Below are positions 9,010-17,625 of a stretch of 64,000 nt of DNA, in pieces (the stretch's first letter is position 1; the number at the start of each line of letters is the position of its first letter). The stretch comes from Deinococcus sp. KSM4-11 (lineage in GTDB: Bacteria > Deinococcota > Deinococci > Deinococcales > Deinococcaceae). The DNA lies in the NCBI RefSeq assembly GCF_004801415.1, contig NZ_SSNX01000012.1, positions 39,373 to 103,372 of the forward strand, in the 5' to 3' direction. A model generated the notes under the pieces. It saw only the letters and a list, made by a program, of their open reading frames with translations, was not told where the DNA came from and searched no databases. The position numbers and the translations under genes were made by a program.

Positions 9010-9792
9010 ATGCCCCTCAGCCAGGAAACCACGCAACGCCTCGACGACAGCAGACGCGACCTGTTCACCAGCGACCTCAGCGTGTCCGAATTCCTGCTGC
9101 TGGAGGAACTCGGCTACCAGCCCCTGGGCCTGGCGATGGGCACCAGCGTGTATCACCTCGGCCTGCAACAGGCCCGCTGGCGCGAGAGCCTCGAACTGAC
9201 CACCCTGACGCAGGCCATGTACAACGCCCGGCACCTCGCCATGAACCGCATGATCGAGGAAGCGAAGTACCTCGGGGCCGATGGCATCGTGGGCATGCGC
9301 CTCGATATCGGCGGCGGGAACCTGGGTCTGGAATCCAGCCTCGCGGAATTCATCGCGGTCGGCACCGCCGTGCGCCTGCCCGCCGGGGAGACGCCCCAGG
9401 GCGGCACGCCCTTTACCAGCGACCTGTCCGGCCAGGATCTCTACAAACTGCACCGCGCCGGGTACCGCCCGGTCAGTCTGGTCATGGGTACCTGCGTGTA
9501 CCACGTGGCGCACCAGGGATTTTTGCAGAGCCTGAGCACGCTGGGCCAGAACGTCGAGATGACGAATTACACCCAGGCGATCTACCACGCCCGCGAACTG
9601 GCCATGACGCGCATGCAGGCCGAGGCCCGCCAGGCCGGAGCGACCGGCATCGTGGGCGTGCAGGTCAGCGAACACAGCCGCATCTGGGACAACCACGTGT
9701 TCGAATTCCTGGCCGTCGGCACCGGCGTGCGGCGGGTGCAGGGGGCCACCCCCGCGCTCCAGACCACCCTGAACCTCAGCCTGGACGAGTAG
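9010..9792 (+). CDS. Tandem YbjQ-like (heavy-metal-binding-domain) protein
   Basis: The 260-residue protein consists of two copies of the same ~120-residue unit. Each has a FTSDLS start, a LLEELGYQPLGLAMGTSVYHLG-type strand-turn (second copy YRPVSLVMGTCVYHVA), a TQAxYxAR-LAMxRM helix and an ending GADGIVGMRL / GATGIVGVQV then EFIAVGTAVR / EFLAVGTGVR. This is the YbjQ/UPF0145 fold, which forms pentamers as single-domain proteins. The original heavy-metal role is not proven for the family, and no metal-binding Cys pair is obvious here. It has GGAGG upstream and is linked to the gene at 8589. Confidence 0.82.
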   Translation: MPLSQETTQRLDDSRRDLFTSDLSVSEFLLLEELGYQPLGLAMGTSVYHLGLQQARWRESLELTTLTQAMYNARHLAMNRMIEEAKYLGADGIVGMRLDIGGGNLGLESSLAEFIAVGTAVRLPAGETPQGGTPFTSDLSGQDLYKLHRAGYRPVSLVMGTCVYHVAHQGFLQSLSTLGQNVEMTNYTQAIYHARELAMTRMQAEARQAGATGIVGVQVSEHSRIWDNHVFEFLAVGTGVRRVQGATPALQTTLNLSLDE

Positions 9793-9821
9793 CGCGGGAT
9801 AGACGCGGGTATCCTGCGCGC

Positions 9822-10067
9822 ATGACTCTGCTGCTGGGCTGGATCGGCGCGGCCTGCCTGCTCGTGGGTGGCGTGGGCTGGGGCGCGCAGGTGGCCCGGC
9901 AGGGAGTGACAGGCCGGATGCTGCTGCTGACCGTGGCCCTGGGTGTCCTTGGCCTGACCCTGACCGCCCGCGCCTTCCTGGCCGGGAGTGACCTGCCGCT
10001 GATCCTGGGGGCGGTGGGCGCGCTCGCCGGCTCCGCACTGATGGTGTTCACGCCACGGCGCGAGTAG
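9822..10067 (+). CDS. Small integral membrane protein, 81 residues
   Basis: It is almost entirely hydrophobic: helices at about 3-24, 33-52 and 58-75, ending in RRE, so the C-terminus is likely cytosolic. Function unknown. A TATCCT -10 box (9810-9815) lies 6 bp before the ATG, a leaderless start that makes it a genuine small gene rather than chance. Confidence 0.7.
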   Translation: MTLLLGWIGAACLLVGGVGWGAQVARQGVTGRMLLLTVALGVLGLTLTARAFLAGSDLPLILGAVGALAGSALMVFTPRRE

Positions 10068-10120
10068 GTGAAATCACGAGCAGACGCCAGATCCGGACTG
10101 AGGGCGAGACCCCCCAGCAA

Positions 10121-11395
10121 TCACAGCATCCGGCGGGCGCGCATGTAGGCGACCAGCTCGTCGTAGGTGCCCCCCTCGTTGGCGAACTGGGCGACGTTGC
10201 GGGCCGTCTCGAACCACGGGCCGGTGCTGGGTTTCACGTCGCGCAGCACGCGCGTCAGATCCTTCGGCCCGATCGGGCGGGCCGTGCCGCTGCGGATCGA
10301 GTCCTCCAGCGCCAGCTCGGCGGCCGAATCGACCACGTGGGCCAGGTCGGCGCCGGAATACCCTTCGGTCTGTGTGGCCAGGACGGCGGTGTCCACGCCC
10401 GCGTGAGGGCGGTGGCGGAGGTTCAGGTCGAGCAGGGCGCGGCGGGCCTCCTGATCCGGCGGGATGACCAGCACCGTCCGGTCGAGGCGGCCGGGGCGAC
10501 GCAGGGCTGGATCGACGTCCCAGGGGCTGTTGGTGGCGGCCAGCACGAACACGCCGTCGTTGGAGGTCGTGGCGCCGTCCAGTTCGCCCAGCAGCTGGTT
10601 GACCACGTTCGCGCCGCTGTGCCGCATCTGGCTGCGCCGGCGGCCCAGCGCGTCGATCTCATCGAGGAACAGCACGCATGGAGCGCGGCGGCGGGCCTCC
10701 TCGAAGATGGCGTGCAGGTTGCGTTCGCTCTGCCCGATGTACATGTCCAGCACTTCCGACAGGCCCACCGCCAGGAACCGCGCGTCCAGTTCGCCCGCCA
10801 CCGCTCGCGCCACGAACGTCTTGCCGCAGCCGGGCGGGCCGTACATCAGCAGGCCGCCGCGCAGGGACTTGCCGTACAGGCGGGTCAGTTCGGGGTTGCG
10901 CATGGGCGCCAGCAGGGCGCGTTCCAGCCGCAGTTTCACCTCCTGCATGCCCGCTACGTCGGCAAAGGTCACGCGGGGCAGCACCGCTTCCAGCAGATCC
11001 GACGCTTCTGGCGGCTCCAGCCCATCGTCCGCCGGGAGCGGCGCGGTGCGGGGCATGTCCACGGCGTCGGCGCTCACCGAGGGCTGGGCGGGTCGCCCGG
11101 ACGGAGCCTGCACGCCGGTCAGGGCATTGTGAAGCTGCTGGTAGCCGGCGGCCCGCGCCGCGTCGCCGACCTCCTCGGCAGACCACGCGGCCAGCCGCAG
11201 GGCTTCGAGCTGGGCCGGCTGGGCGGCCAGGACGGTCGTGGCGTGGGTCAGGGCGTCGGCAGCACGGTGCGCCTGGAGCAGCAGGGACGCCAGGTGCAGG
11301 CGCAGGGCGTGGTTGTCCGGACTGGCCTCGAGCGCCAGTTCCAGGCCGCTGATCACGGCGTCGTCTACCACCGGGGGTTCCTCATGCGTGACCAC
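10121..11395 (-). CDS. TPR-AAA+ ATPase
   Basis: The 424-residue protein has TPR-like helices at the N-terminus (about 15-85, LALEASPDNHALRLHLASLLLQ), a linker, and one classical AAA domain. Walker A is GPPGCGKT, Walker B is VLFLDEIDALG, sensor 1 is AATNSPW, and the second region of homology has DPALRRPGRLDR with arginine fingers; a C-terminal lid follows. There is no protease or zinc-binding domain, so it resembles the ATPase half of FtsH or Vps4 without a catalytic partner. It probably remodels protein complexes. The start is GTG with AGGAA 7 bp upstream. It lies 20 bp after a TPR membrane protein gene on the same strand. Confidence 0.88.
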   Translation of the reverse strand: MVTHEEPPVVDDAVISGLELALEASPDNHALRLHLASLLLQAHRAADALTHATTVLAAQPAQLEALRLAAWSAEEVGDAARAAGYQQLHNALTGVQAPSGRPAQPSVSADAVDMPRTAPLPADDGLEPPEASDLLEAVLPRVTFADVAGMQEVKLRLERALLAPMRNPELTRLYGKSLRGGLLMYGPPGCGKTFVARAVAGELDARFLAVGLSEVLDMYIGQSERNLHAIFEEARRRAPCVLFLDEIDALGRRRSQMRHSGANVVNQLLGELDGATTSNDGVFVLAATNSPWDVDPALRRPGRLDRTVLVIPPDQEARRALLDLNLRHRPHAGVDTAVLATQTEGYSGADLAHVVDSAAELALEDSIRSGTARPIGPKDLTRVLRDVKPSTGPWFETARNVAQFANEGGTYDELVAYMRARRML

Positions 11396-11415
11396 TGTAC
11401 CGTTCCTGTTTCACG

Positions 11416-12471
11416 CTACCGCCGCCGGAAGGTGCGCCCGGTCGCCAGCCTGACGATCAGGGCGAGCCCCAGCCCCAGGAGCAGCACGCTGACCAGCATG
11501 CCGCTGACCAGGGCCAGCTGCGCGTTCAGGAGGCCCACGATGCCGAGCAAGACGATCCCCACGAAAGTCCGCGTCGCAAAGATTTCGCGGCGCATGGGCC
11601 GGACGAGCGAGACCGCCGCGCGCAGTTCCGGCGGCAGGCGTCGGTAGCGCCAGCCGTTCCGGACCATGATGCCCAGCGCCAGTACGGGAATGAGCAGAAG
11701 GCCGCCGTGCGGGATGAGGGCCAGTCGCCAGATCCAGCCGCCGCGTGCCAGTGGCCGGGGCAGGTGGGCATGGCAGAGCGCCGAGAAGTACGCGCGGGCC
11801 GCCGGGTCACCCGGAGCCAGGCGAACCGCGCTCAGGGCGGTGCGCAGCGCCGTGTGGGCCTCGCTCTGCCGCAATTGCGCCCACGCCAGCACGCCCAGGC
11901 CCGGCACGGACTCCGGTTCCAGCGCCAGCACCTGCCCGGCCAGCCGCTGCGCTTCCGGCGCGTTCCGGCGCTTCAGGGCCAGTTCCGCCAGCGTCACCAG
12001 GGCGTAGGTGTTCTGCGGTTCCAGTTCCAATGCCCGGCGCAGCAGCGTCTCAGCCTCGGCGGTGCCCCCGGTCTGGAGCAGCAACTGGGCCAGCGTGATC
12101 GGATACCCCGCCCGGAACGGATCCAGCCGGATGGCCCCGCGCAGGACGTCCTGCGCCTGCCGTGCCCGCCGACGCGCTGCGCCCCAGCGGGGATTGTTGC
12201 CCAGCACATGGGTATTCCACAGGGCCAGGGCATACAAGAACTGCCCCCGGCTGCTGTGCGGCTCCAGCTGCACGGCCCGCTCGGCGGCCTGGAGGGCCTG
12301 CGGGTACGCGGCTGCATCGTGGTGCGCCTCGCTCAGCGCCGTCCACAGCTGCGCGTTCTCGGGATCGGCCGCCAGCAGCGGGGCCAGCAGCCGCAGCGCC
12401 TCCGCCGGACGGCCCACCTCCAGGGCGGCGCGCACCCTCGACATGTTCACGTCCGTCTCCAGGGCGGTCAT
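11416..12471 (-). CDS. TPR-repeat protein with C-terminal membrane helices
   Basis: The 351-residue protein has five or six TPR units over residues 10-210 (AQLWTALSEAHHDAAAYPQALQAAERAVQLEP is one) and then hydrophobic segments near 245-265, 300-318 and 322-342, so the TPR part faces the cytosol on a membrane anchor. No enzyme domain is seen. It probably scaffolds a protein complex, and its neighbour the TPR-AAA+ ATPase is the obvious candidate partner. A TAGAGT box lies 9 bp before the ATG. Confidence 0.82.
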   Translation of the reverse strand: MTALETDVNMSRVRAALEVGRPAEALRLLAPLLAADPENAQLWTALSEAHHDAAAYPQALQAAERAVQLEPHSSRGQFLYALALWNTHVLGNNPRWGAARRRARQAQDVLRGAIRLDPFRAGYPITLAQLLLQTGGTAEAETLLRRALELEPQNTYALVTLAELALKRRNAPEAQRLAGQVLALEPESVPGLGVLAWAQLRQSEAHTALRTALSAVRLAPGDPAARAYFSALCHAHLPRPLARGGWIWRLALIPHGGLLLIPVLALGIMVRNGWRYRRLPPELRAAVSLVRPMRREIFATRTFVGIVLLGIVGLLNAQLALVSGMLVSVLLLGLGLALIVRLATGRTFRRR

Positions 12472-12551
12472 CCGAAGCCCACTCTAGGGGACGGGGCGAA
12501 CGGGCGCCGGTGCCTCTCAGCCCAGCTGGACGAAAGCGCCCGCGTCTGAAC

Positions 12552-13175
12552 CTACAGCCAGCCCTTTTCCCGCGCGGTGCGGGCGGCCTCCACGCGGTTC
12601 TCCGCGCCGAGTTTCCCGATGGCCTCCGAGAGGTAATTGCGCACGGTGCCCTCCGACAATCCCAGCGTAACGGCAATCGCGGCGGTGCTCGCTCCACCCT
12701 CGGCCGCGCGCAGCACCTGCCGCTCCCGATCCGTCAGGGGATCGCTCGCGCCCCAGGCCTCGGCGGCGAGGTGCGGGTCGATGGCGCGGCCTCCCGCGTG
12801 CACGCGGCGGATGGCGTCCGCGAGTTCGCTGGCCGGGGCATCCTTGAGCAGGTAGCCGCGCGCCCCGACGTCCAGCGCGCGGCGCAGGTAGCCGCCCCGG
12901 CCGAAGGTCGTGACGATCACCACCCGCGTGTCCGGCATCAGCTGGGCCACGCGGGCGGCGAGGTCGAGGCCGCTCAGGCGCGGCATCTCGATGTCCGTGA
13001 CGAGCACGTCGGGCCTGAGCGCCTGCACCTTCTCCCACGCCGCCTCACCGTCCGGCGCGCCGCCCACAACCTCCAGGTCATCTTCCAGCGACAGCAGCGC
13101 CGACAGGGCGCCCAGCACCAGCGCCTGATCCTCGGCCAGCAGGACGCGGATCACACGGGCCTCGATCCTCGGCAC
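12552..13175 (-). CDS. Response regulator, NarL/DesR family
   Basis: The receiver domain spans about 8-125 with acidic pocket AEDQ, phospho-acceptor Asp in VLVTDIEMPRLSG, and conserved Thr and Lys (VTTFGRGG, YLLKDAP). A LuxR-type HTH follows at about 145-205 (LTDRERQVLRAA, SEGTVRNYLSEAIGKL). It is partner to the kinase directly upstream and likely controls the ABC exporter genes 14373-16123. The GTG at 13173-13175 has GAGGGG upstream; another in-frame GTG at 13154 begins VIRVLLAEDQ and is a reasonable alternative. Confidence 0.93.
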   Translation of the reverse strand: MPRIEARVIRVLLAEDQALVLGALSALLSLEDDLEVVGGAPDGEAAWEKVQALRPDVLVTDIEMPRLSGLDLAARVAQLMPDTRVVIVTTFGRGGYLRRALDVGARGYLLKDAPASELADAIRRVHAGGRAIDPHLAAEAWGASDPLTDRERQVLRAAEGGASTAAIAVTLGLSEGTVRNYLSEAIGKLGAENRVEAARTAREKGWL

Positions 13176-13185
13176 TCCGTTCCCC

Positions 13186-14313
<1,128 letters not shown>

Positions 14314-14372
14314 GTCCACCAGGGTACCCTCCCCGCATGTGTCAGCGGGGAGGTCGGTGTGGCGGGCGCGGG

Positions 14373-15200
14373 TCACTGCTCGCGGGCCTCGTCCTTACGA
14401 AAACCCCACGCGGCCAGCGCGCCGAACACGAGCGTGAAGGCGGCCAGCGCCAGCCAGTGCGTGGCCTCGCCGGACGTCTGACCGACGACCGTGCCACGCG
14501 CGACCGCGCCCAGGTGGTACGCGGGCAGGTACGGCGCGAGCTTCTGCACGAAGGCCGGCATCTGATCCAGCGGCGTGAACAGGCCCGACGCGAAGGACAT
14601 CAGCACGCTCACGAGGTTCGCGGTGATCTGCGCGCCGGTCGGCGTGACCAGGAAGCCGATGCACAGGCCCAACGCGATCAGCGGAATGATGCCCAGCAGC
14701 AGCTTGCCCAGCAGCAGCAGCGCCAGGCCCACCGGAATGGTCACGCCGCCGGTGAAGTGCGCGAAGGTGTACAGCACGGCCAGGCTCAGGGCGCTGAAGC
14801 ACAGCGCGGCCAGCAGCTTCCCGGCGAAGTACAGCGCCGTGGGCATGGGCGACGCGCGCAGCAGCCGCAGCCACCCGCCCGTGCGTTCCAGCGCCACGGC
14901 CGACCCGAACGAGAACATCGACAGCGAGAGCAGCGAGTACGCGCCGAAGTTCACCAGGATCAGCGGCCCGACCTTGAACCCCTGATCCGTCGTCTCGTTC
15001 ACGGCGCTCAGGCCGAACAGCGAGAAGAAGATGACCGGAAAGCCGATGGTGCCCACCGCGAACATCGGGTTGCGCAGCATGCGCCGCAGCTCCGCCAGGG
15101 CCAGGGTGCCCAGCGCCGGCAGCAGCGGCGCGCGGCGGGCGGAGGGGGCGGGCGTGGGCAGGCTGACGGTCTGGGCAGGCTGGACAGTGCGGGAGGTCAT
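14373..15200 (-). CDS. ABC-2 type exporter permease
   Basis: The 275-residue protein has six predicted helices after a ~35-residue cytosolic N-terminus, and the ABC-2 signature region ANLVSVLMSFASGLFTPLDQMP with the LAPYLPAYHLGAVARG loop. It forms the membrane channel for the ATPase encoded immediately upstream, whose stop overlaps its ATG. Together with the two-component system the locus resembles linearmycin-resistance type exporters (LnrLMN with LnrJK) of Bacillus. The exported substrate is not shown by the sequence. Confidence 0.9.
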   Translation of the reverse strand: MTSRTVQPAQTVSLPTPAPSARRAPLLPALGTLALAELRRMLRNPMFAVGTIGFPVIFFSLFGLSAVNETTDQGFKVGPLILVNFGAYSLLSLSMFSFGSAVALERTGGWLRLLRASPMPTALYFAGKLLAALCFSALSLAVLYTFAHFTGGVTIPVGLALLLLGKLLLGIIPLIALGLCIGFLVTPTGAQITANLVSVLMSFASGLFTPLDQMPAFVQKLAPYLPAYHLGAVARGTVVGQTSGEATHWLALAAFTLVFGALAAWGFRKDEAREQ

Positions 15201-16123
15201 GCGGTCACTTCCTTGGTGGCAGAGGAGCTGGTCTGGGCAGGAGGCGTGGCGGTCAAGTTCAGGAAGGCGTCCTCCAGGCTGGCGCGGCTGACCTCCAGTT
15301 CCGTGAAGGGCGTGCCCTGGCGGATCAGGGCGGTCAGCAGCGCCTCGGGCGTGCGGGTGCGCAGATCCGCGTGCCCGTGGGCATCCACCTCGGCCGAGTC
15401 CACCCCCGGCAGGCGGTGCAGCTCGGCCAGCACGAGGTCGCTCGTGAAGCGCACTCGCGCGCCGCCCGCCTGGGAACGCAGCTGTTCCGGCGTGCCGTCG
15501 GCCAGCACCGCGCCCGCGTTCATCACGATCACGCGGTCGGCGGCGCGCTCGGCTTCCTCCAGGTAGTGCGTGGTGAGCAGGATCGTGCGGCCCGCGTCCT
15601 TCAGTTCCGTCACGGCCACCCAGAACGCCTGCCGGCTCTGCGCGTCCATGCCGGTCGTCGGCTCGTCGATCAGCAGCACCTCCGGGTTGCCCACCACGGC
15701 CAGCGCGAAGGCCAGCCGCCGCTTCTGCCCGCCGGACAGCGCGCCCGCCCGCCGCCCGGCCACGCTCCCCAGGTCGGCGAGCGCCAGGGCCTGGGACGCG
15801 GCCAGCGGGGCGGGGTAGAAGCGCGCGAACAGTTCCACGGCCTCGCTCACCTTCAGCGCGGGCGGCAGGGCACTCTCCTGCGGCATGGAACCGATGCGGC
15901 GGCGCACGTCGTCCTGCCGTGGGTTGCCGCCCAGCACACGCACCTGCCCGGCCGTGGGTGCGCCCAGGCCCAGCATCAGCGAGATCGCCGTGGTCTTCCC
16001 GGCGCCGTTCGGCCCGAGCAGCGCCGTCAGTTCCCCGGCGCGGATGTCCAGGTTCAGGCCGCGCAGGGCCGTGACCTTCCCGAAGGTCTTGTCCACGTTC
16101 CGCAGCTCGATCGCGTTCGTCAT
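15197..16123 (-). CDS. ABC exporter ATP-binding protein
   Basis: The 308-residue protein has Walker A GPNGAGKTT, Q-loop SMPQESAL, signature LSGGQKRRLAFAL, Walker B VLLIDEPTTGMD and H-loop LLTTHYLEEAE. After the ~215-residue nucleotide-binding domain is a ~90-residue C-terminal extension (SDLVLAELHRLPGVDSAEV...) as in DrrA-type drug exporters. It drives the ABC-2 permease that overlaps it. The ATG at 16121-16123 has no clear ribosome site; CACCCT lies 6 bp upstream and may be a weak -10 box for leaderless transcription of the exporter/two-component operon. Confidence 0.93.
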   Translation of the reverse strand: MTNAIELRNVDKTFGKVTALRGLNLDIRAGELTALLGPNGAGKTTAISLMLGLGAPTAGQVRVLGGNPRQDDVRRRIGSMPQESALPPALKVSEAVELFARFYPAPLAASQALALADLGSVAGRRAGALSGGQKRRLAFALAVVGNPEVLLIDEPTTGMDAQSRQAFWVAVTELKDAGRTILLTTHYLEEAERAADRVIVMNAGAVLADGTPEQLRSQAGGARVRFTSDLVLAELHRLPGVDSAEVDAHGHADLRTRTPEALLTALIRQGTPFTELEVSRASLEDAFLNLTATPPAQTSSSATKEVTA

Positions 16124-16210
16124 GCCCACAGGGTGCGCTCCGGCCCGCCGCGTTCCCAGTGCCGCGTGTCAGGCGCCCGGGGTGACAGTTGTCACGCCCA
16201 CCATGGGAAG

Positions 16211-16247
16211 CCGGTTCCGCCCGGCGTCAGGAACGCGGAGGAACCGG
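16211..16247 (-). terminator. Hairpin downstream of the lipoprotein gene
   Basis: CCGGTTCC (16211-16218) and GGAACCGG (16240-16247) pair perfectly with a 21-base loop. The position after the stop at 16302 suits a terminator, but the long loop and missing T-run make it weak. Confidence 0.45.
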
Positions 16248-16301
16248 TGAGGTGTGGGCTTGCGGTGACGGAGTCGATGACGTAACCGCGCGGGCGCGGG
16301 C

Positions 16302-16706
16302 CTACTTGCTGATGTCCACCTGAAAGTCCTGCGTGTACTCCGTGACGTTGCGGGCGCTGTCGAACACCTGCACGGTCACCGTGTGCTTGCCATTGTCCTG
16401 GGCCCCGAAGAATTTCGCGTAGGAGTTGTACGCCGTGTTGTCGTTCACGAAGGGCTTCCCGTCGATGTTCAGCACGACCCGCGCCACGTTCACGTCGTCA
16501 CGGGTGGACAGCTGGAAGAACACGTTCCCCGCTTCCCGCAGCGTCTGCGGGAACATCATCATGCTGACCTTCGGGGCCTGCGTGTCCGTCGTGGTCGTGG
16601 CCGCGCCCTGCACCGTCTGGCCCGAGACGGTCTGGGCGGGGGCCTGCATGCTGCCACAGCTGGTGGCGAACAGGGCGATCAGGGCGGAGATGACGAGTGC
16701 TTTCAT
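16302..16706 (-). CDS. Small lipoprotein with Ig-like domain
   Basis: The 134-residue product begins MKALVISALIALFATSC, a lipoprotein signal with Cys17 as the likely lipidated residue, although Ala replaces the usual Leu at -3. After a low-complexity Gln/Thr linker, residues 50-134 look like one Ig/Big-type beta-sandwich: KVSMMMFPQTLREAGNVFFQLSTRDD and HTVTVQVFDSARNVTEYTQDFQV. It should sit on the cell envelope; the function is unknown. The ATG at 16704-16706 has TGGAG upstream. A longer in-frame start at 16742 is rejected because it would bury the signal peptide. Confidence 0.78.
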   Translation of the reverse strand: MKALVISALIALFATSCGSMQAPAQTVSGQTVQGAATTTTDTQAPKVSMMMFPQTLREAGNVFFQLSTRDDVNVARVVLNIDGKPFVNDNTAYNSYAKFFGAQDNGKHTVTVQVFDSARNVTEYTQDFQVDISK

Positions 16707-16910
16707 GGTGGACTCCAGGGAACAGGTCACGGCCCGGCTCACGCCCTGGACTCAAGGCGGAACGGTCGGTGAAGTGGGAACGACGGAGCACGCCGCGCCG
16801 GTCGTCAGGAACGCCGGGGGTGCTGGGAACGGCCGTGAAGCCGCTCTCCGGATCGGTGCTGGGTGGCCGCAGGGGACGCTGACCGCAGGGGTCAGGTCAG
16901 GGGCGCGGGC

Positions 16911-17006
16911 TCACTGCACGCGGGTTCGGCGCGCGGCACTCAGGTGAGCGGCGCAGCCTGGTTGTGGATCTGGGGGCAGGGCGACAGCATGGGCGTGTCG
17001 AAGCAT
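16911..17006 (-). CDS. Possible leader peptide or small ORF, 31 residues, with its own promoter and ribosome site
   Basis: This short frame (MLRHAHAVALPPDPQPGC...) matches no family I know. It is listed because the signals before it are good: GAGGAG at 17014-17019 is 7 bp upstream of the ATG, and a TATACT -10 box lies at 17038-17043 with a TTGCCT-like element 19 bp further up. It ends 204 bp before the lipoprotein ATG, so it may mark the long 5' leader of that mRNA. It could equally be the stump of a decayed gene. Confidence 0.28.
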   Translation of the reverse strand: MLRHAHAVALPPDPQPGCAAHLSAARRTRVQ

Positions 17007-17134
17007 CTGGGAACTCCTCTTGCAGCGTGAGCCGCAGAGTATAGGGCCGAACCTTCACCGGAAGGCAAAAGTAAGGCTGTCGAAAAGCCGGTCGCACCAC
17101 TAGCTCCACGTGTCCCAGGTGCCCGCATACAGGA

Positions 17135-17239
17135 TCACGCTTCATCGCTTCTTCCCGCCTGGTGGTTCTCCAGCGAGGCTTTGATCTTGCCGCAAGCCCT
17201 CTTACAAGCCTCGCACTGCCCAGACTGGCCCGACTTCAT
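17135..17239 (-). CDS. Possible Cys-rich microprotein, 34 residues
   Basis: The frame reads MKSGQSGQCEACKRACGKIK and continues to SDEA. It has a C-x2-C-x3-C pattern that could bind zinc, a basic middle and an acidic end, unlike typical chance translations of GC-rich DNA. There is no clear ribosome site before the ATG. It ends 129 bp upstream of the frame at 16911-17006. Existence as a gene is uncertain. Confidence 0.25.
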   Translation of the reverse strand: MKSGQSGQCEACKRACGKIKASLENHQAGRSDEA

Positions 17240-17625
17240 GATCGGACATGGTGGTTTGTTAAAGTCGGCTGCCGACCACACGGGCCGGTCATGACCATCG
17301 GTATTTCCCGCACCCAGCGCGGGCGGATGACCGGACAGGCATGCCGTTCCAGAGGGGCCAGACCCAGGACGATCCGGGGTCGGAGCCGGGCATCATGAAG
17401 ACGGTGCCGGCGGGTGGGGCCCAGCGTCTGACAGAATGTGCTGTCCATGACAACGTTTACACCATGCCCCCGTGCGCCGTGAGGTCGTGTGGCCTGGGGT
17501 ACGGTCGGCCATCGTCTCGTGCGGCGCCCTAGCTTCCGCGTGGGCCGCCGGGCGCAGGACTCGGTACAGTGGGCAGCATTGGCCGCGCCCCGACCGGGCC
17601 GCGCGGCGCACGGGAGGAAAGAGCC
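17240..17625 (+). other. Gene-poor stretch upstream of thrC
   Basis: No frame here has a convincing start, ribosome site and family match. It should hold the thrC promoter; I cannot pick one confidently, and only the GGGAGG ribosome site at 17612-17617 is clear. Confidence 0.5.
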
